A stretch of 64,000 bases of DNA from Diogma glabrata. Its lineage: Eukaryota > Arthropoda > Insecta > Diptera > Cylindrotomidae. This document shows, piece after piece, positions 10,701-20,969 of the stretch. The stretch's first letter is position 1, and each line of letters opens with the position of its first letter. Under the pieces are notes generated by a model. It saw only the letters and a program-made list of their open reading frames with translations. It was not told the origin of the DNA and made no database searches. The stretch spans positions 113,437,483-113,501,482 of the forward strand of contig OY856187.1 of NCBI GenBank assembly GCA_963693315.1. The letters are read 5' to 3'. Both the position numbers and the translations under genes were made by a program.

Positions 10701-13700
10701 TAATAAGCGGTTTCGAAGAAATCGACGAAAATATATAAAAAATACAGATTTTTTCAATTTCCTGAAAAACGGTAGTTTTCGCGTCTTAGAAAAAAATACG
10801 AGACTTTCTCGAAATCCACCAAAATAGAATACAATTAAAACCATTCAAATCGAATGAGTCGTTTACGAGAAATCGGTGAATATACGAAAAATACAGATTT
10901 TTTCAACTTTCTGAAATACGGTATTTTTTGCGTCATAGAAAAAATATGGGACCACTTCGGCATTTATCTTAATCGAATACAATTTAAATCATTCAAATCG
11001 AATGAGTGGTTTTTGAAAAATCGGTGAACAGGCATTAAAAATACAGCTTTTTCCAATTTACTGAAAATCTGTATTTTTCACGTCATAGAAAAAATACAGA
11101 TTAACCTCCAAAGCAACTTTAATAGAATGCAATTTAAATCGTATGAGCCGTTTTTGAGAAATCAGTAAACAACCATACATCAACATTTATCGAAAAAGGG
11201 AATTTCTAGAAAATGGGTATTTTTTACGTCATAGAAAAAAATATGGGACCATTTCGGTATCTATTTAAATAGAATACAATTTAAATCATTAAAATCGAAT
11301 GAGCCGTTTTTGAGAAATCGGTGAACAAACATCAATAGACATAAAAAAAAAACCCAAGTGAAACACAGAACCTCCTTCTTTTTTTAAGTCGGTTAAAAAA
11401 ATAAAAAAATACGCATTAATTCTTTTTTTATTATACTACTTTTATTTTGTTTTTTATTATACTACGATTCCTACGAATTATCGGTTCAAATTTTAGATTT
11501 TACTAGTGTCTTGATTTGATTTTCCATCTAAGGTGAGAAACAGTTTTGTCTAGATAAATTTGATTCATAAATATACTTATTTGAATTGAACATTGATTGA
11601 GTAATTTATCGTTTTTTATTTAGTTTTAGGGTTCCGTACTTTGAAAAAGTAAAAGTAAAAATGGATAATGGTAAAAATGGATACCTCAGGAGTCACTGAT
11701 ACGGGACCATGATACGGGACTTAGTGAACCCGAGGTACCCGAGTTATAGTGGGCTCTAGCCTGCTATTGAAAGCCGTAAACCTGTTGTTATGTCTAGCAG
11801 GAACGGGGAACCTTGGCTTAGCCGCTCGGGTCGCGGGAAGGTGCTCCCATATTAGCACCCTCTGGTGGGTACACACTAGAGAAGACTTATGTAGGGTCAA
11901 ACCATGAAAAGTACCATCCTCTGGGCACCTGTCGCCCCCAGTTGTATATAGACTTCTAACAGGTATAAACGAAGGCCTGTTGGTGACCTTTATTGCGTCT
12001 TAACTCGTGGGAACAATATAGATAAATATGTTAGTAACCTTTGTAAATTTTTTGTTTTCACCTGTTTATTATTTCTTACATCCTATCATGAAATATTGGC
12101 CTATGTCATATTTTATTATATGATAGGATTTATTGTTTAGTTACTCATTTTTAAAACAAATTATATTTTAATCAAATGACTATTACATTTGATAAAAAAT
12201 TTAAAATGCACATCCAAAATATTGGTGGATTGAATGCCAACCGTGACGCCGTGCAACATCATCTCGCGCACAACCAACCACATATTCTTTTTCTTACAGA
12301 AACACAAGTTTCTGAAAACTATCCCTATGACGCAACACTAGATCCCAAATATACGCTTGAATCAGCTTTTAAACGTCATCAAGGTGTATGTGCATACATT
12401 CATGAGAGTGTTGCATATAAACGCTTTCCAAATTATGAAGTACATGGTGATGGCTACAGCACAGTAGTATTTAAGGTTTGTCTACGTGAAATTTCTTTTT
12501 TCACAATAGCTTTATACCGGTCCCCAAACAAACATAATCCCAATTTTTTTAATCTCTTGACTAATGTTGTCGACGTAATTAGAGCACAATTTCAAAATTG
12601 TGAAGTTATCGTTACCGGTGACTTCAACGTCCACAACAAATCGTGGTTAGAATCTTCCAAAATGACAGACGACGACAACAATGGAAGGCAGGTAGAAATA
12701 TTTGCTGCATCGCACTACCTGACGCAGATTGTAAAAAGCCCAACTTTTACTCCTCGTAATGGCGGTGATAAAAGTTTTATCTTAGAATAAATAAATAAAT
12801 AAATAAATTATCTAATCACAACAATTATCAAAACTGATTTGCTGCAAACTAGAGTTCCCAAACCCCGTAAAATATTTCACTTTTCAAATATGGACACCAA
12901 TGGTCTGCGAAGCTTTTTCAAGGTTTCCCTTTTGATCGTCATTGTTTACTGAAACACTTACACTTTACTGAAACCATTCTATTCGGTATTAACAAATTTG
13001 GTCCCTTTTCAATAATGAAATCCCAACAAAAATATTTTTTTTCGAAAGCAGCTAAATTGGCTCTTAGAAATAAACGTAGATTATTTAATATTTGGATTCA
13101 TAAAAAGAACTCTGTTAATCGATCCCCATATTTAAAGGCTAATAAAATATCAAACCAGATAATTGAAAACGAAAAAGCAGACATTGACAGAGCGAAAGCG
13201 ACAAAACTTTCGAGTATGTCAATTTCTGACAAAAGTTTTTACAGTGCCATTAATTCTTTAAATTGTGGTACTAAATTTTCTATCTCTCCTATCATTGATG
13301 GTGACTCAATCATTACTGACCCTGCCAGGAAAGCTGCATTGTTCGCGGAACGCTTTGCTTCAAAACAGTTTTAGAAACTCCTAAAGAAATACCCTAAATC
13401 CAGTCTTCAGGAGTTAATATGAAACAATTACATTTCAAATCGAAAATTGTCGAAAAACTTTTAAGACGGTTAAACAACAACAAAGCCTCTGGTCTTGACA
13501 ACATTCCTCTTGCTATTCTAAAAACATTTTCAAAAGAACTTGCTCTAACTCTCACTAAAATATTCTATAAATCCTATAAATCTGGTATTTTTCCATCCTG
13601 CTGAAAGTTGGCTAATTGTCCAGCCTGTCCCAAAAAAAGGAACGAAATGTGATATTTCAAATTATAGACCATTAGCCTTACTCCCAGTCATGTCTAAAAT

Positions 13701-16700
13701 ATACGAGCACTATATTAATTCACACATATCCAAATTTTTGGAAGACAACCATTTGATATCTGACAGCCAATAAGGTTTTAGAAACAAAAGATCAACAACC
13801 GATCTATTGAACTATGTGGCACATCTTTGGAATAGCATACTGGAGAAAGGTGGTGAAACGTACGTGATCGCATTAGACATCTCAAAAGCATTTGATCGAA
13901 TCTGGCACGCCAACTTGATCAACAAGCTCGTTGCGTACGGCTTTCATCCCGCAGTCGTGAAGTTGATTCAAAATTTTCTGTCTAACCGATACATCTCGGT
14001 ATCTATAGATGGCTTTTCTTCTGAGTCCAAATTAATTAACGCTGGTGTACCCCAAGGCTCAGTTTCATCTTCCACTTTATTTTTAATTTATATCAACGAA
14101 CTGTTGCAGATCACCAGTAACCCTATAAATAGATTTGCAGATGATAGTACACTGCTGAAGTCATTTGTTCCCCTACCTTTAAAGGTTAAAATGAATGAAC
14201 GAATAACTCCCGCCCGGAGAGACGCTGCCATAAATGTTACCGAGGACCTAGAAAAAGTGCCCGATTGGGGTGACAAAAATTTGGTCAATTTTAATTCCAC
14301 CATAACACAGCTGTTGATTGTTTCCAGATCAAAGACCGAGTTTCCCAACGATATTTCAATTAATAACTGTGACGACCAAATAGACGAATGTTAAAGCATT
14401 CGTTTATTGGGAGTCACAATATCCAATGACTTACTCTGGAACGATCATATAATGGCCATGGCAAAGAGCGCGTCAAGAAAACTCGGCCTCCTTAATAGAT
14501 GTAAAAAATATTTTACTTCGCGTCAATTACTCCACATTTATAAGTCCTATATTCGTCACTGTATGGAGTATTGTTGTCAAGTTTGGAACGCTGCATCTGT
14601 TACTATCCTGGATCTTTTGTACTCTGTTCAAAAGCGAGCTATACGAATTGTTGGTGATCTAACATTAAATTTATTTAACATTAAATCTTGATTCTCCACA
14701 TCATCGTCGCACTGTTGCTGATCTCGTTGTTTTTTATAAATATCGTCACCAGCAGTGCTCTGATGAAATCAGGTCCATAATGCCTCAGACATATGTTTTT
14801 CCTCGTTTGACTCGTCAATCGGTTTGTGCAGGCGGTCGGACTGTCGAGATTACTCACTATCATAGTAACAAAATGTAAAGGGATTTCTTTTTGCGTACAT
14901 ATGGAATGCTTTCCCCGAATCAATAGTCTCGAGTGCCTTCAATCCACAAAGATTTAAAAAAGCGTCCACCAATACCTCAAGACGCATGTTGTTGTCGGAC
15001 CTAGATCTTTAAAGGTATCTATGTGATGTTATGATACATTTTGTAATACCTACTACACCACACTTTTTAGTAAAAAAAAAAAAATTGGTGAGACTTTGCT
15101 GTCCGTCCGAAAGCCCACAAACTAAAAATGCTATTAACTAGAAATTTTCTACAGTTATAAAATGTAACCTGAGTTATAGACTGGTCGTTAAAAATTAAAC
15201 TTTTCTCAGACACCCCCTAAAAAATTTCTTTGTGATGAAAAAGTCACAAGGGTAATTTTTTTCCTTTTTAAATCAAAAGAACACGTGCCGCAAAATAAAA
15301 ATGATAGAAAAGTCCTAATTTTCTTCTAATAAAAAGAATAAAAAAATAATCGTGACAAGAAAAATTAGTACTTTTTCGTCATTTGTTTTTACGAGTGTCG
15401 AAGAATTTCAAGTTTTATTTTATTAATTTTAATTTTATTTCAAAATATATACGTTTTAGGAAAAAAAGAATTTTTGAAAGCAAAGCTATCGTCGTATTTT
15501 CAAAAATGTGAAAAAATGTTTCTGGTCTTGCAGGCCGCAGAAATTTCCACATAAAACTGTTAGGGTTAGCCAGCATTGAGAAACTACCAAAAACGGCAGT
15601 TTTTATTAATTTATTTTAGTAATCCTAGAGGGCAAACAATTGAGTAAACCTTAATGTTCTTTATTATTCTGTTATAACTTTTTTATTTACTTTATAATTC
15701 GCTAGTGATGCAAACTGAAACAATATATGGGTAGTTCTACAAACATAGGAATTTTGGACGGCTCTGCTTATTTCGTATATTAATACGAAAAAAAAAATTT
15801 TTTTTCACATGAAATTTGTAAACCTTAACTATGTCTAGCTGGTCACTCAAAATAGTTCCGTTTCGAAATATTTGTCTTAGAAAAAAAGTTATTCAAAACG
15901 TCAAATTATCAGTCCCCTGGCGTGTCCCACCTTGAAATTCAAAGCTGGTAAACTAAATAATCAATGATTCTAAGTGTGTAGAGACAAATTTACTCTAGTA
16001 ATAATTTTGAATAATGATGATTTAATAATGTGTAAATAATCATAACATTACTCTATATTTCATATAAAATATATCCTATTAAAGTTTGTCCCACCAATTT
16101 GTTATTATTCTCCTGCCCAATCAAAACACATTGAAAATATTCAAAATTCATATTTCTATCAAGTTATCGCTCGTCACAGGAATTAATTAAAGTTCAATAA
16201 ATATAATATTGCAAGTGTTTTACTTAGTCCGAGATTTTATCATTCAAAACAGTCATCATTAGTAGCAAGATCGTGTGTTGTCCAGTCAAATTATCAGTCA
16301 CCTGGCAAATATTTTCGTAAAAAGTATTTTAATTACAGGTAATTTAGTAGTTTTATACGTCGTGAATATGTATTGCCTTGGTATAGAATCCGTTTATTTT
16401 TTTTTTTAGACGTAATTTTGTCATTTTTAAGCGAAATACTGACAAATTATCAGTCCCCTGTTCTCAGTCCTCAGGAAGATTTAAAAGCGGGCATACTTAG
16501 ATAAATGTTTATTTCGTATTTTGAGATAATATTGAGATAATTTTGAGTTAATTTCGGAACTACCCATATACATACGGAAAGACTGTCAACGCGTATAAGA
16601 AACTATTATATTTTTGATCGAGAAGACAATTATATTAAATACCAAGTGTCTTGCATAGTTGTTAACATGTAGTTTAATTCAGTTCTTAAATTAAATATGC

Positions 16701-19237
16701 TTAAAAAATGTTGTTACGGAATATTGTGACTGTGTTTATTGGGAAATTTATCTAATCAATATTCATTAAAACATAATTAACATGTGGTGTTTTACATAAT
16801 ATCAAGTAGTCAGATCTAAATTGCCGGGAAATATAGACAGAGCTAAGAGTCCTAATGTTTTGCTTGCTTTAAGAAAAACTTATTCCAAGCCATCGAAAGA
16901 ACTTTTACCTTCCTGCCCTAGTTTCTTCTACATTTGTAGAACTCTAGCATATGTAGACCTCGCCCATGTTGTCACATTATATTGTTTTAAGAAGTTTAAT
17001 TTATAATTATATTTAACATTTTTATTAAAAAAATTTGTTAATTCTTAGGCTAACCCATGACTAATTATGATAGACATATGAAATAAATCTACTTACATTT
17101 TCAAAAGTTATATAACCAATAAATATACTCATTGTAACTGCAAACCAGGAACGAAGCGCAGTTGCAATCCCATATAATATGCTTGAATAATTTGGGCTTA
17201 TATCTACAAAACTAGCATATGGTCCAGCTGTTATTGATCCATGAAACGTTGTAGCAAAAATTAATAGAACTATACTCAACGTTGTATTAAAACCAGAAAA
17301 TGCAAATCCTAATGCTAAAACTCCATGTATAATATTTGATGTAAATGTGGCAGCTTTTCTGATAATTTTTCTTGAAAATTTGTTTGTTTTCAACATACGA
17401 TCGGCAAGAAAAGAGGTTAAAAGAGCGAAAATCACTTTTAAAAGATATGGTATTCCGGTTATAAATCCTATTGATTTTATTTCCAATTTATGAATAACAC
17501 TAAAGTAAGTTGGTGTGTATGTCATTAAAGTTCCCATTCCGAAGTAACCCCCTAAATCTGCTAATATAACTGACCAACATTTACTGTCTGTTAGAATACT
17601 TCTCCATGGAATTACCAGCTTTGTATTTGTCGTAACTGAGTTTCCCAACGATTTTTCAATATATTCTCTCTCGAATTGGCTGATTCGAGGATGTTCAGCC
17701 GGTGTGTCATAAACCAAAAAGTGCCAGGCTGCAAACCATATCAGTCCAATAATACCACAAACATGAAACAAATATTCCCAAGATGTCAGTGCAATAATAC
17801 AACCAAACAATGTATAACATATGCAGACAGATAATGATGATCCTAACAATGCTGTCACAAACCGACTTCTTTCATTTGGTGGTACCCAAAATGAGATAAT
17901 GTTGAAACATTGTCCCATTCCCTACAGAATTTAAAAAATGATTAGAAGCAATACAACATACCACTGTGATTTCCTGACCAATCTCTACTTACAAATAAAA
18001 ATCCTTGAATAATCCTGATAAAAACTAACAACTTGAAATCGATATAAGCTGTCATAGGAATTATAAAACACAAAAATGAAGATATTAATGTGCTATATCC
18101 ATAGCATCGTTTTGTTCCATAACGACGACATAGAACTCCACCCGGAATTCCACCTAACCAGATAATCCAGTAAAATGATGCAAACACCATGTTTTGAATG
18201 TATTCATTCCAATGAAAACCATCATTATCATATTTTGCCTGTGTCAAAAAAAAATAATAACTTTTGTAAAAGAACTAACACTACTATGAATCGCCAAAAA
18301 TTTAAATTCCCTCAAGGTAGCTAAACCTTTGAATGGAAAAAATTCTAATTACTGATGCTTTAGTTTAATTGTTCTCAAAAATCCCCAATAAAATTATTTG
18401 TTTATTTTCTAATCAAATTTAAATTGAACTCTGTGATTATAATTTTTGCTTATTATAAAAGAGGCGGTGGTTGTAATGGAGTACTTCTTGTAACAAGATA
18501 GCGGTGACATGATTTATACGAGGTGATTAAAATAATAGTGGAGATTAAATCCGAACTACAAACCTTAGTGAATACCAAGAATATGCACCAGTGGAATCAG
18601 ATTTTGGATCATGTCACTTCAGTCAGTTACAATATATCAAAGCATTTTAAATAAATTAGCTAGAATGAATGTTTTTTTATTCATCATTCAACGAAAGATT
18701 AATATCGCAACGGTATATTATCACCGACTGCGTTCTACATAGCTGTTTCAAAACTACAAGCAAATTTGTCCGATTTTGTAATATAGGTTCTGAAAGACCC
18801 TTTTGAAAAATAATCCGTTTCACAACCAGTAAATATTTGATCTTAGGAATAATCACCAACCATATTCCATTTATTTAATTAGTTTTTCTGGAAAGTAGAT
18901 TACAGCATTTTTATCTGCTGATGAAAATAATTTAAAACAAAGTAGAAAATTAATAAACTTACGTTAAAAAAATTCATAATACTTTTTTCTATTGAAAATG
19001 TTATTAACTTGTCTGCGTTATCTAACTTTGTTACGTTCCAACTACAATTTTTCATTGATGAATTTATATTGCTTTCCTCAATACAATGTGTTAAATTTTG
19101 TATTTTATTTGAATTTTTAAGGACGGACACCATATCAACCATTGCAAAGTTGAAACTAATTTGATTAGCTGAATTAACAAACACACCAGATAACACCATC
19201 CACCATAATACTGTTCGAGCCTTTACAGATTCTTTAT
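7498..19237 (-). CDS. SLC17-family (sialin/vesicular glutamate transporter-like) membrane transporter, 5'-partial
   Basis: Four exons on the minus strand (18963-19237, 17993-18238, 17097-17921, 7498-7743) join with agreeing phases and canonical GT-AG borders to about 529 residues. The order is as in SLC17 anion transporters: a first membrane helix ending FAMVDMV; a luminal/extracellular loop with four N-glycosylation sequons (NLT, NSS, NCS, NVT); the loop GGIPGGVLCRRYGTKRCYG; RIIQG then WVPPNERSR, the family signature; the central cytosolic loop; then the second six-helix half with SFVDISPNYSSILYGI and EQWRIVFSIS before the last helix and a Lys/Glu-rich tail. SLC17 proteins move organic anions or phosphate across plasma or vesicle membranes; the substrate here is unknown. 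The first-helix arginine conserved in sialin and vesicular glutamate transporters appears as Gln. The exon at 19237 needs one base from an upstream exon, so the start codon was not found. It looks intact. Confidence 0.93.
7744..8549. other. Intron sequence, no recognised feature
   Basis: First part (in plus coordinates) of the 9.35-kb last intron of the SLC17-like gene. AT-rich and unremarkable. Confidence 0.5.
8550..8899 (-). mobile_element. 3' end of a LINE, minus strand
   Basis: Minus-strand reading includes AYKWNSLQESLVSGGYNPKR and KKSVHQHLRT, matching the C-termini of the LINE copies near 14890-15010 and 42330-42455, followed by a related 3' untranslated region with TGTTGTGACAC-like wording and an A-rich end. 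Severely 5'-truncated. It lies in sense with the transporter gene intron. Confidence 0.75.
8900..9898. other. Intron sequence, no recognised feature
   Basis: AT-rich intronic sequence between the LINE end and the palindromic element. Nothing else supported. Confidence 0.45.
9899..10480. repeat. Large inverted repeat (arms about 275 bp, 30-bp spacer)
   Basis: Arm 9899-10173 is complementary to 10204-10480 almost throughout, from the outer AAAGAACCGACTTC / GAAGTCGGTTCT blocks to the inner GGAAGTCGGTGCCAAA / TTTGGCACCGACTTC blocks. Both arm ends carry variants of the same CGACTTC phrase. Confidence 0.9.
10600..11345. repeat. About 150-bp tandem repeat, five imperfect units
   Basis: The phrase CGTCATAGAAAAAATA (with variants) recurs at about 10631, 10781, 10931, 11080 and 11228. 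Each is followed by ATACAATTTAAATCATT-like and GAGCCGTTTTTGAGAAATC-like blocks. Spacing is 148-150 bp. Confidence 0.85.
11628..11660 (+). mobile_element. Fragment of an AGGGTTCCG-type element end
   Basis: TTTTAGGGTTCCGTACTTTG resembles the 5' end of the Helentron-like elements at 27718, 33203 and 60762, but homology stops after about 20 bp. Confidence 0.4.
11690..12000 (+). other. GC-rich island, probable LINE 5' leader
   Basis: Clearly richer in G and C than anything around it, with phrases such as GGGACTTAGTGAACCCGAGG and GCTCGGGTCGCGGGAAGG. It lies directly upstream of the LINE endonuclease reading frame, so an untranslated leader or ORF1 remnant of that element is the likely identity. 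No frame is convincingly coding. Confidence 0.4.
12176..12790 (+). pseudogene. LINE ORF2 endonuclease domain
   Basis: 204 codons. The AP-endonuclease blocks are visible: QNIGGLNANRDAVQHHL near residue 14, LFLTETQVSE (catalytic Glu) near residue 40, YRSP near residue 115, and VIVTGDFNVHNKSW (catalytic Asp/Asn) near residue 145. The frame ends early because the block that should follow, present in the copy at 41630-41700 (LELTSMPDIPSVDVDK), is replaced by an AAAT microsatellite at 12787-12813. The final SDH-type catalytic block is therefore missing, although YLIT-like wording resumes at about 12810. Confidence 0.85.
13015..14691 (+). pseudogene. LINE ORF2 linker and reverse transcriptase domain
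   Basis: The linker reads to a TAG at 13372. RT blocks follow: RRLNNNKASGLDNIPLAIL (13450s), then after a frameshift near 13603 ISNYRPLALLPVMSKIYEHY, an in-frame TAA at about 13770 in the QGFRNKRSTTD block, VIALDISKAFDRIWHANL with the first catalytic Asp (13866-13910), AGVPQGSV (14041), and FADDSTLLKS with the catalytic Asp pair (14133). A stop after DQIDEC near 14392 separates the thumb, RLLGVTISNDLLWNDH. At least three disabling changes. Confidence 0.88.
15086..15725. other. Intron sequence, no recognised feature
   Basis: AT-rich sequence between the LINE and the next element. No supported feature. Confidence 0.45.
15728..16566. mobile_element. Short DNA element with TGGGTAGTTC termini and TA duplication
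   Basis: TGGGTAGTTC at 15728 is mirrored by GAACTACCCA ending at 16566. Both ends are flanked by TA (15726-15727 and 16567-16568). The interior repeats the phrase TTATCAGTCMCCTG three times (about 15905, 16292, 16446). There is no transposase. The TA target and 839-bp size suggest a Tc1/mariner-type non-autonomous element, but the TIR is short (about 14 bp including TATA). Confidence 0.55.
16569..17096. other. Intron sequence, no recognised feature
   Basis: Remainder of the last intron up to the donor at 17096. No supported feature. Confidence 0.5.
17097..17921 (-). CDS. SLC17-like gene, third visible exon
   Basis: 275 codons from GMGQCFNIISFWVPPNERSR to GYITFEN, bounded by CTGTAG on the 5' side and GTAAGT on the 3' side. 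It carries transmembrane segments 4 to 11, the central loop EFEREYIEKSL-like stretch, and ASFVDISPNYSSILYG. Confidence 0.95.
17993..18238 (-). CDS. SLC17-like gene, second visible exon
   Basis: 82 codons, phase 0 at both ends, acceptor ACACAG and donor GTAAGT. It encodes HWNEYIQNMVFASFYW, GGIPGGVLCRRYGTKRC and RIIQGFLF (helices 2 to 4). The next intron is only about 71 bp. Confidence 0.95.
18963..19237 (-). CDS. SLC17-like gene, first visible exon
   Basis: Starts after CTTTCTTTTTTTAG and needs one base from an upstream exon (phase 1). It encodes the first membrane helix and the glycosylatable loop and ends at GTAAGT after MNFFN. The in-frame ATG at 19260 lies inside the upstream intron, so it is not the start. 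The 724-bp intron to the next exon (18239-18962) holds nothing I recognise. Confidence 0.9.
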
Positions 19238-19519
19238 CTAAAAAAAGAAAGATATATTTCAATTAATTAACATAAACAGAAACTTTCTACTTTTTTGTTA
19301 GGCCTATATAATAATAATTTTGTTAAGCCTATATATAATGTATAAAATATAGAAACTTGTGCAAAAAAAACATATAACTCAACGGAGTCTTATTACTCTA
19401 AATAATATTTAGAAAAAGCAAGTAGAATTCAAACCAAAACAACCGTTTTTCCAAAACATTTTATACAAATAACTCTGAAATAAATAAACCTTACATTTTC
19501 ATCAAAAATGGGTCGTGAC
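19238..19519. other. Probable upstream intron of the SLC17-like gene
   Basis: Follows the phase-1 acceptor at 19238-19239 (minus strand). AT-rich; no upstream coding exon could be identified here or up to 20.7 kb. Confidence 0.4.
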
Positions 19520-19612
19520 TAGGGTTTCTCATTTCCCGTAAAAATTAAAATCCCGGGAAGCCGGGACAAAAAATGTAAAATTCCCGGGATCCCGGGAAAT
19601 CCCGGGAAACGC
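19520..19612. repeat. CCCGGGA-rich block, probable hAT-like terminus
   Basis: Begins TAGGGTTTCTCATTTCCCG and then repeats CCCGGGA four times within about 70 bp. A TAGGGTTT start plus CCCGGG iterations is the style of some hAT ends. No matching opposite end was found, so it may be a solo end. Related wording (ACCCGGGATGAAATCCCG) occurs at about 22656. Confidence 0.4.
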
Positions 19613-20780
19613 AACAAAGCTAGAACTTTCTAATTGGTTGGTAGAAAAATTTGTAAAATTAAAACAGCGTAAAAAATGCGCTTTTGATTTTTAAATTTCC
19701 ATTACTTTAAATAATAAAACTTTAAACTTTAAAACTTTAAAAATTAAATTAAAAAAAATCCCAGCGGCAGGTATATCCGCTAGAAATAGGTAGATTTCGG
19801 GGTCAGACGGTTTTGTGTCCAAATAAAATTAGATAAGTCAGATTAGTTTAAATAAAAAATATAAGCAGAAACAGAATAATTCAAAAAAATTATCGAACCA
19901 AATTAAATACATTATCCGAACTAACTCCATCAATACAATTTCGGAACAGTTTTATTTAAGTTGGTTTAAACTACTTTTAATAACATATTAAATCCACCAA
20001 AGATCAAATGAACTACGTCACAACTACAATTATACCATCACACATAATTTATAATCAAACATTATCAAACAATTTTATTTCAAAATCATCTTTTGTTGTT
20101 GTGTTTTTTTGTTCTTATTTAATCTTTTTTCAAACGGTTACTTAGTAAAAAAAATAAAAACAAAAGAGATTTTGATAATTTTTCTATAGTATTAAATGGG
20201 TTGATATTTTTCTTGTAAGGGTTGCATTATAATGCTTATAAAAATGGAACCTTTTGGGTTAGAAAGCTGAAATTTTTTGAGGCTATAGTTGAAAAGTATG
20301 TTTAAAAGCTAAGATGAATTTAAATAACATAAACTGAAACATGATGAAAGCATTGCCTTTTGCGTTTGTTTTCATTTCAACAGCCGTAGGGTCTCAACCG
20401 TTAGACTTAAACTATTATTTTTGAAAATTTTGGAAAGATTTATATTTTAAGTACGTGAAAAAAAGTTTTCAAATATGAGCTTGGCCATTTCAGCTAGATC
20501 AAGGGCAGCAAAGTTTAGTAAATTTTTAAAACAGCTGATTTTTGAAGAACCTGAAACGCCAAAGTGGTCATCTGGATAAAAATGATAAAAAAAGGTTCAA
20601 ATATTTAATATTTTTAAATTTTATTAAAATATTATTATTCAAACGGAAGTTATAGCGCCCTAGATTATTCGATTTTTTAGACTCTAGCTGCTTAACCGGT
20701 ACCCGGATATGGCCAGTTCACGAACTAGTCCAAGATATTATTTGCCGAAACATACACAGAAAATTATTTTGGTGTAGGTC
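19613..20780. other. No recognised feature
   Basis: AT-rich sequence with no coding signal that I could support. Confidence 0.45.
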
Positions 20781-20830
20781 GAAAAATGCGACCGTGAGAG
20801 TGCCGCTAAATTCCGTTATACCTCATATCG

Positions 20831-20881
<51 letters not shown>
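20780..20881 (-). repeat. Inverted piece of the 320-bp repeat plus TA microsatellite
   Basis: ATGCGACCGTGAGAGTGCCG and CTCATATCGTTATATATA are the reverse complement of the region around 1970-2020. They are followed by about 50 bp of TA repeat (20832-20881). Confidence 0.75.
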
Positions 20882-20886
<5 letters not shown>

Positions 20887-20969
20887 TTTTTTTTTTGTTT
20901 TTCCATCTCCGCTTATCACATATAGTCGTTTGGCATCAAAATTTTTCCGAAATTCCGAGATGAAGCCCA

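Larger units (their letters stand above)
9899..11404. mobile_element. DNA element with AACCGACTTC termini, giant palindrome and tandem array
   Basis: The left border AAAGAACCGACTTCAAAAAA (from about 9914) is mirrored by CCTCCTTCTTTTTTTAAGTCGGTT ending about 11396. Between lie a palindrome of about 582 bp (9899-10480) and a 150-bp tandem array. Similar AACCGACTTC ends are, from memory, common on interspersed elements of insect genomes. No coding capacity. It sits in the last intron of the SLC17-like gene. Confidence 0.6.
12176..15085 (+). mobile_element. Non-LTR retrotransposon (EN-RT), decayed, nearly full-length ORF2
   Basis: Order of domains: AP-type endonuclease (12206-12790), linker, reverse transcriptase (13419-14691), C-terminal tail (14700-15013), then a 3' untranslated region ending in a 12-A run near 15084. 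Domestic wording (LDISKAFDRIWH, AGVPQGSV, FADDS) places it in the Jockey/I/CR1-like assemblage; the exact clade is not resolvable by eye. Several frameshifts and stops make it dead. A second copy is at 41193-42530 and 3' fragments at 8550-8899 and 56221-56325. It lies antisense inside the last intron of the SLC17-like gene. Confidence 0.9.

Noticed and set aside
14088..14348. Minus-strand open frame in the LINE RT region
   Set aside because: Antisense shadow of the RT reading frame; the same shadow appears at 42099-42386 in the second copy.
18677..18859. Short open frame within the transporter gene
   Set aside because: It lies inside the 724-bp intron, does not match SLC17 proteins and has no splice support.
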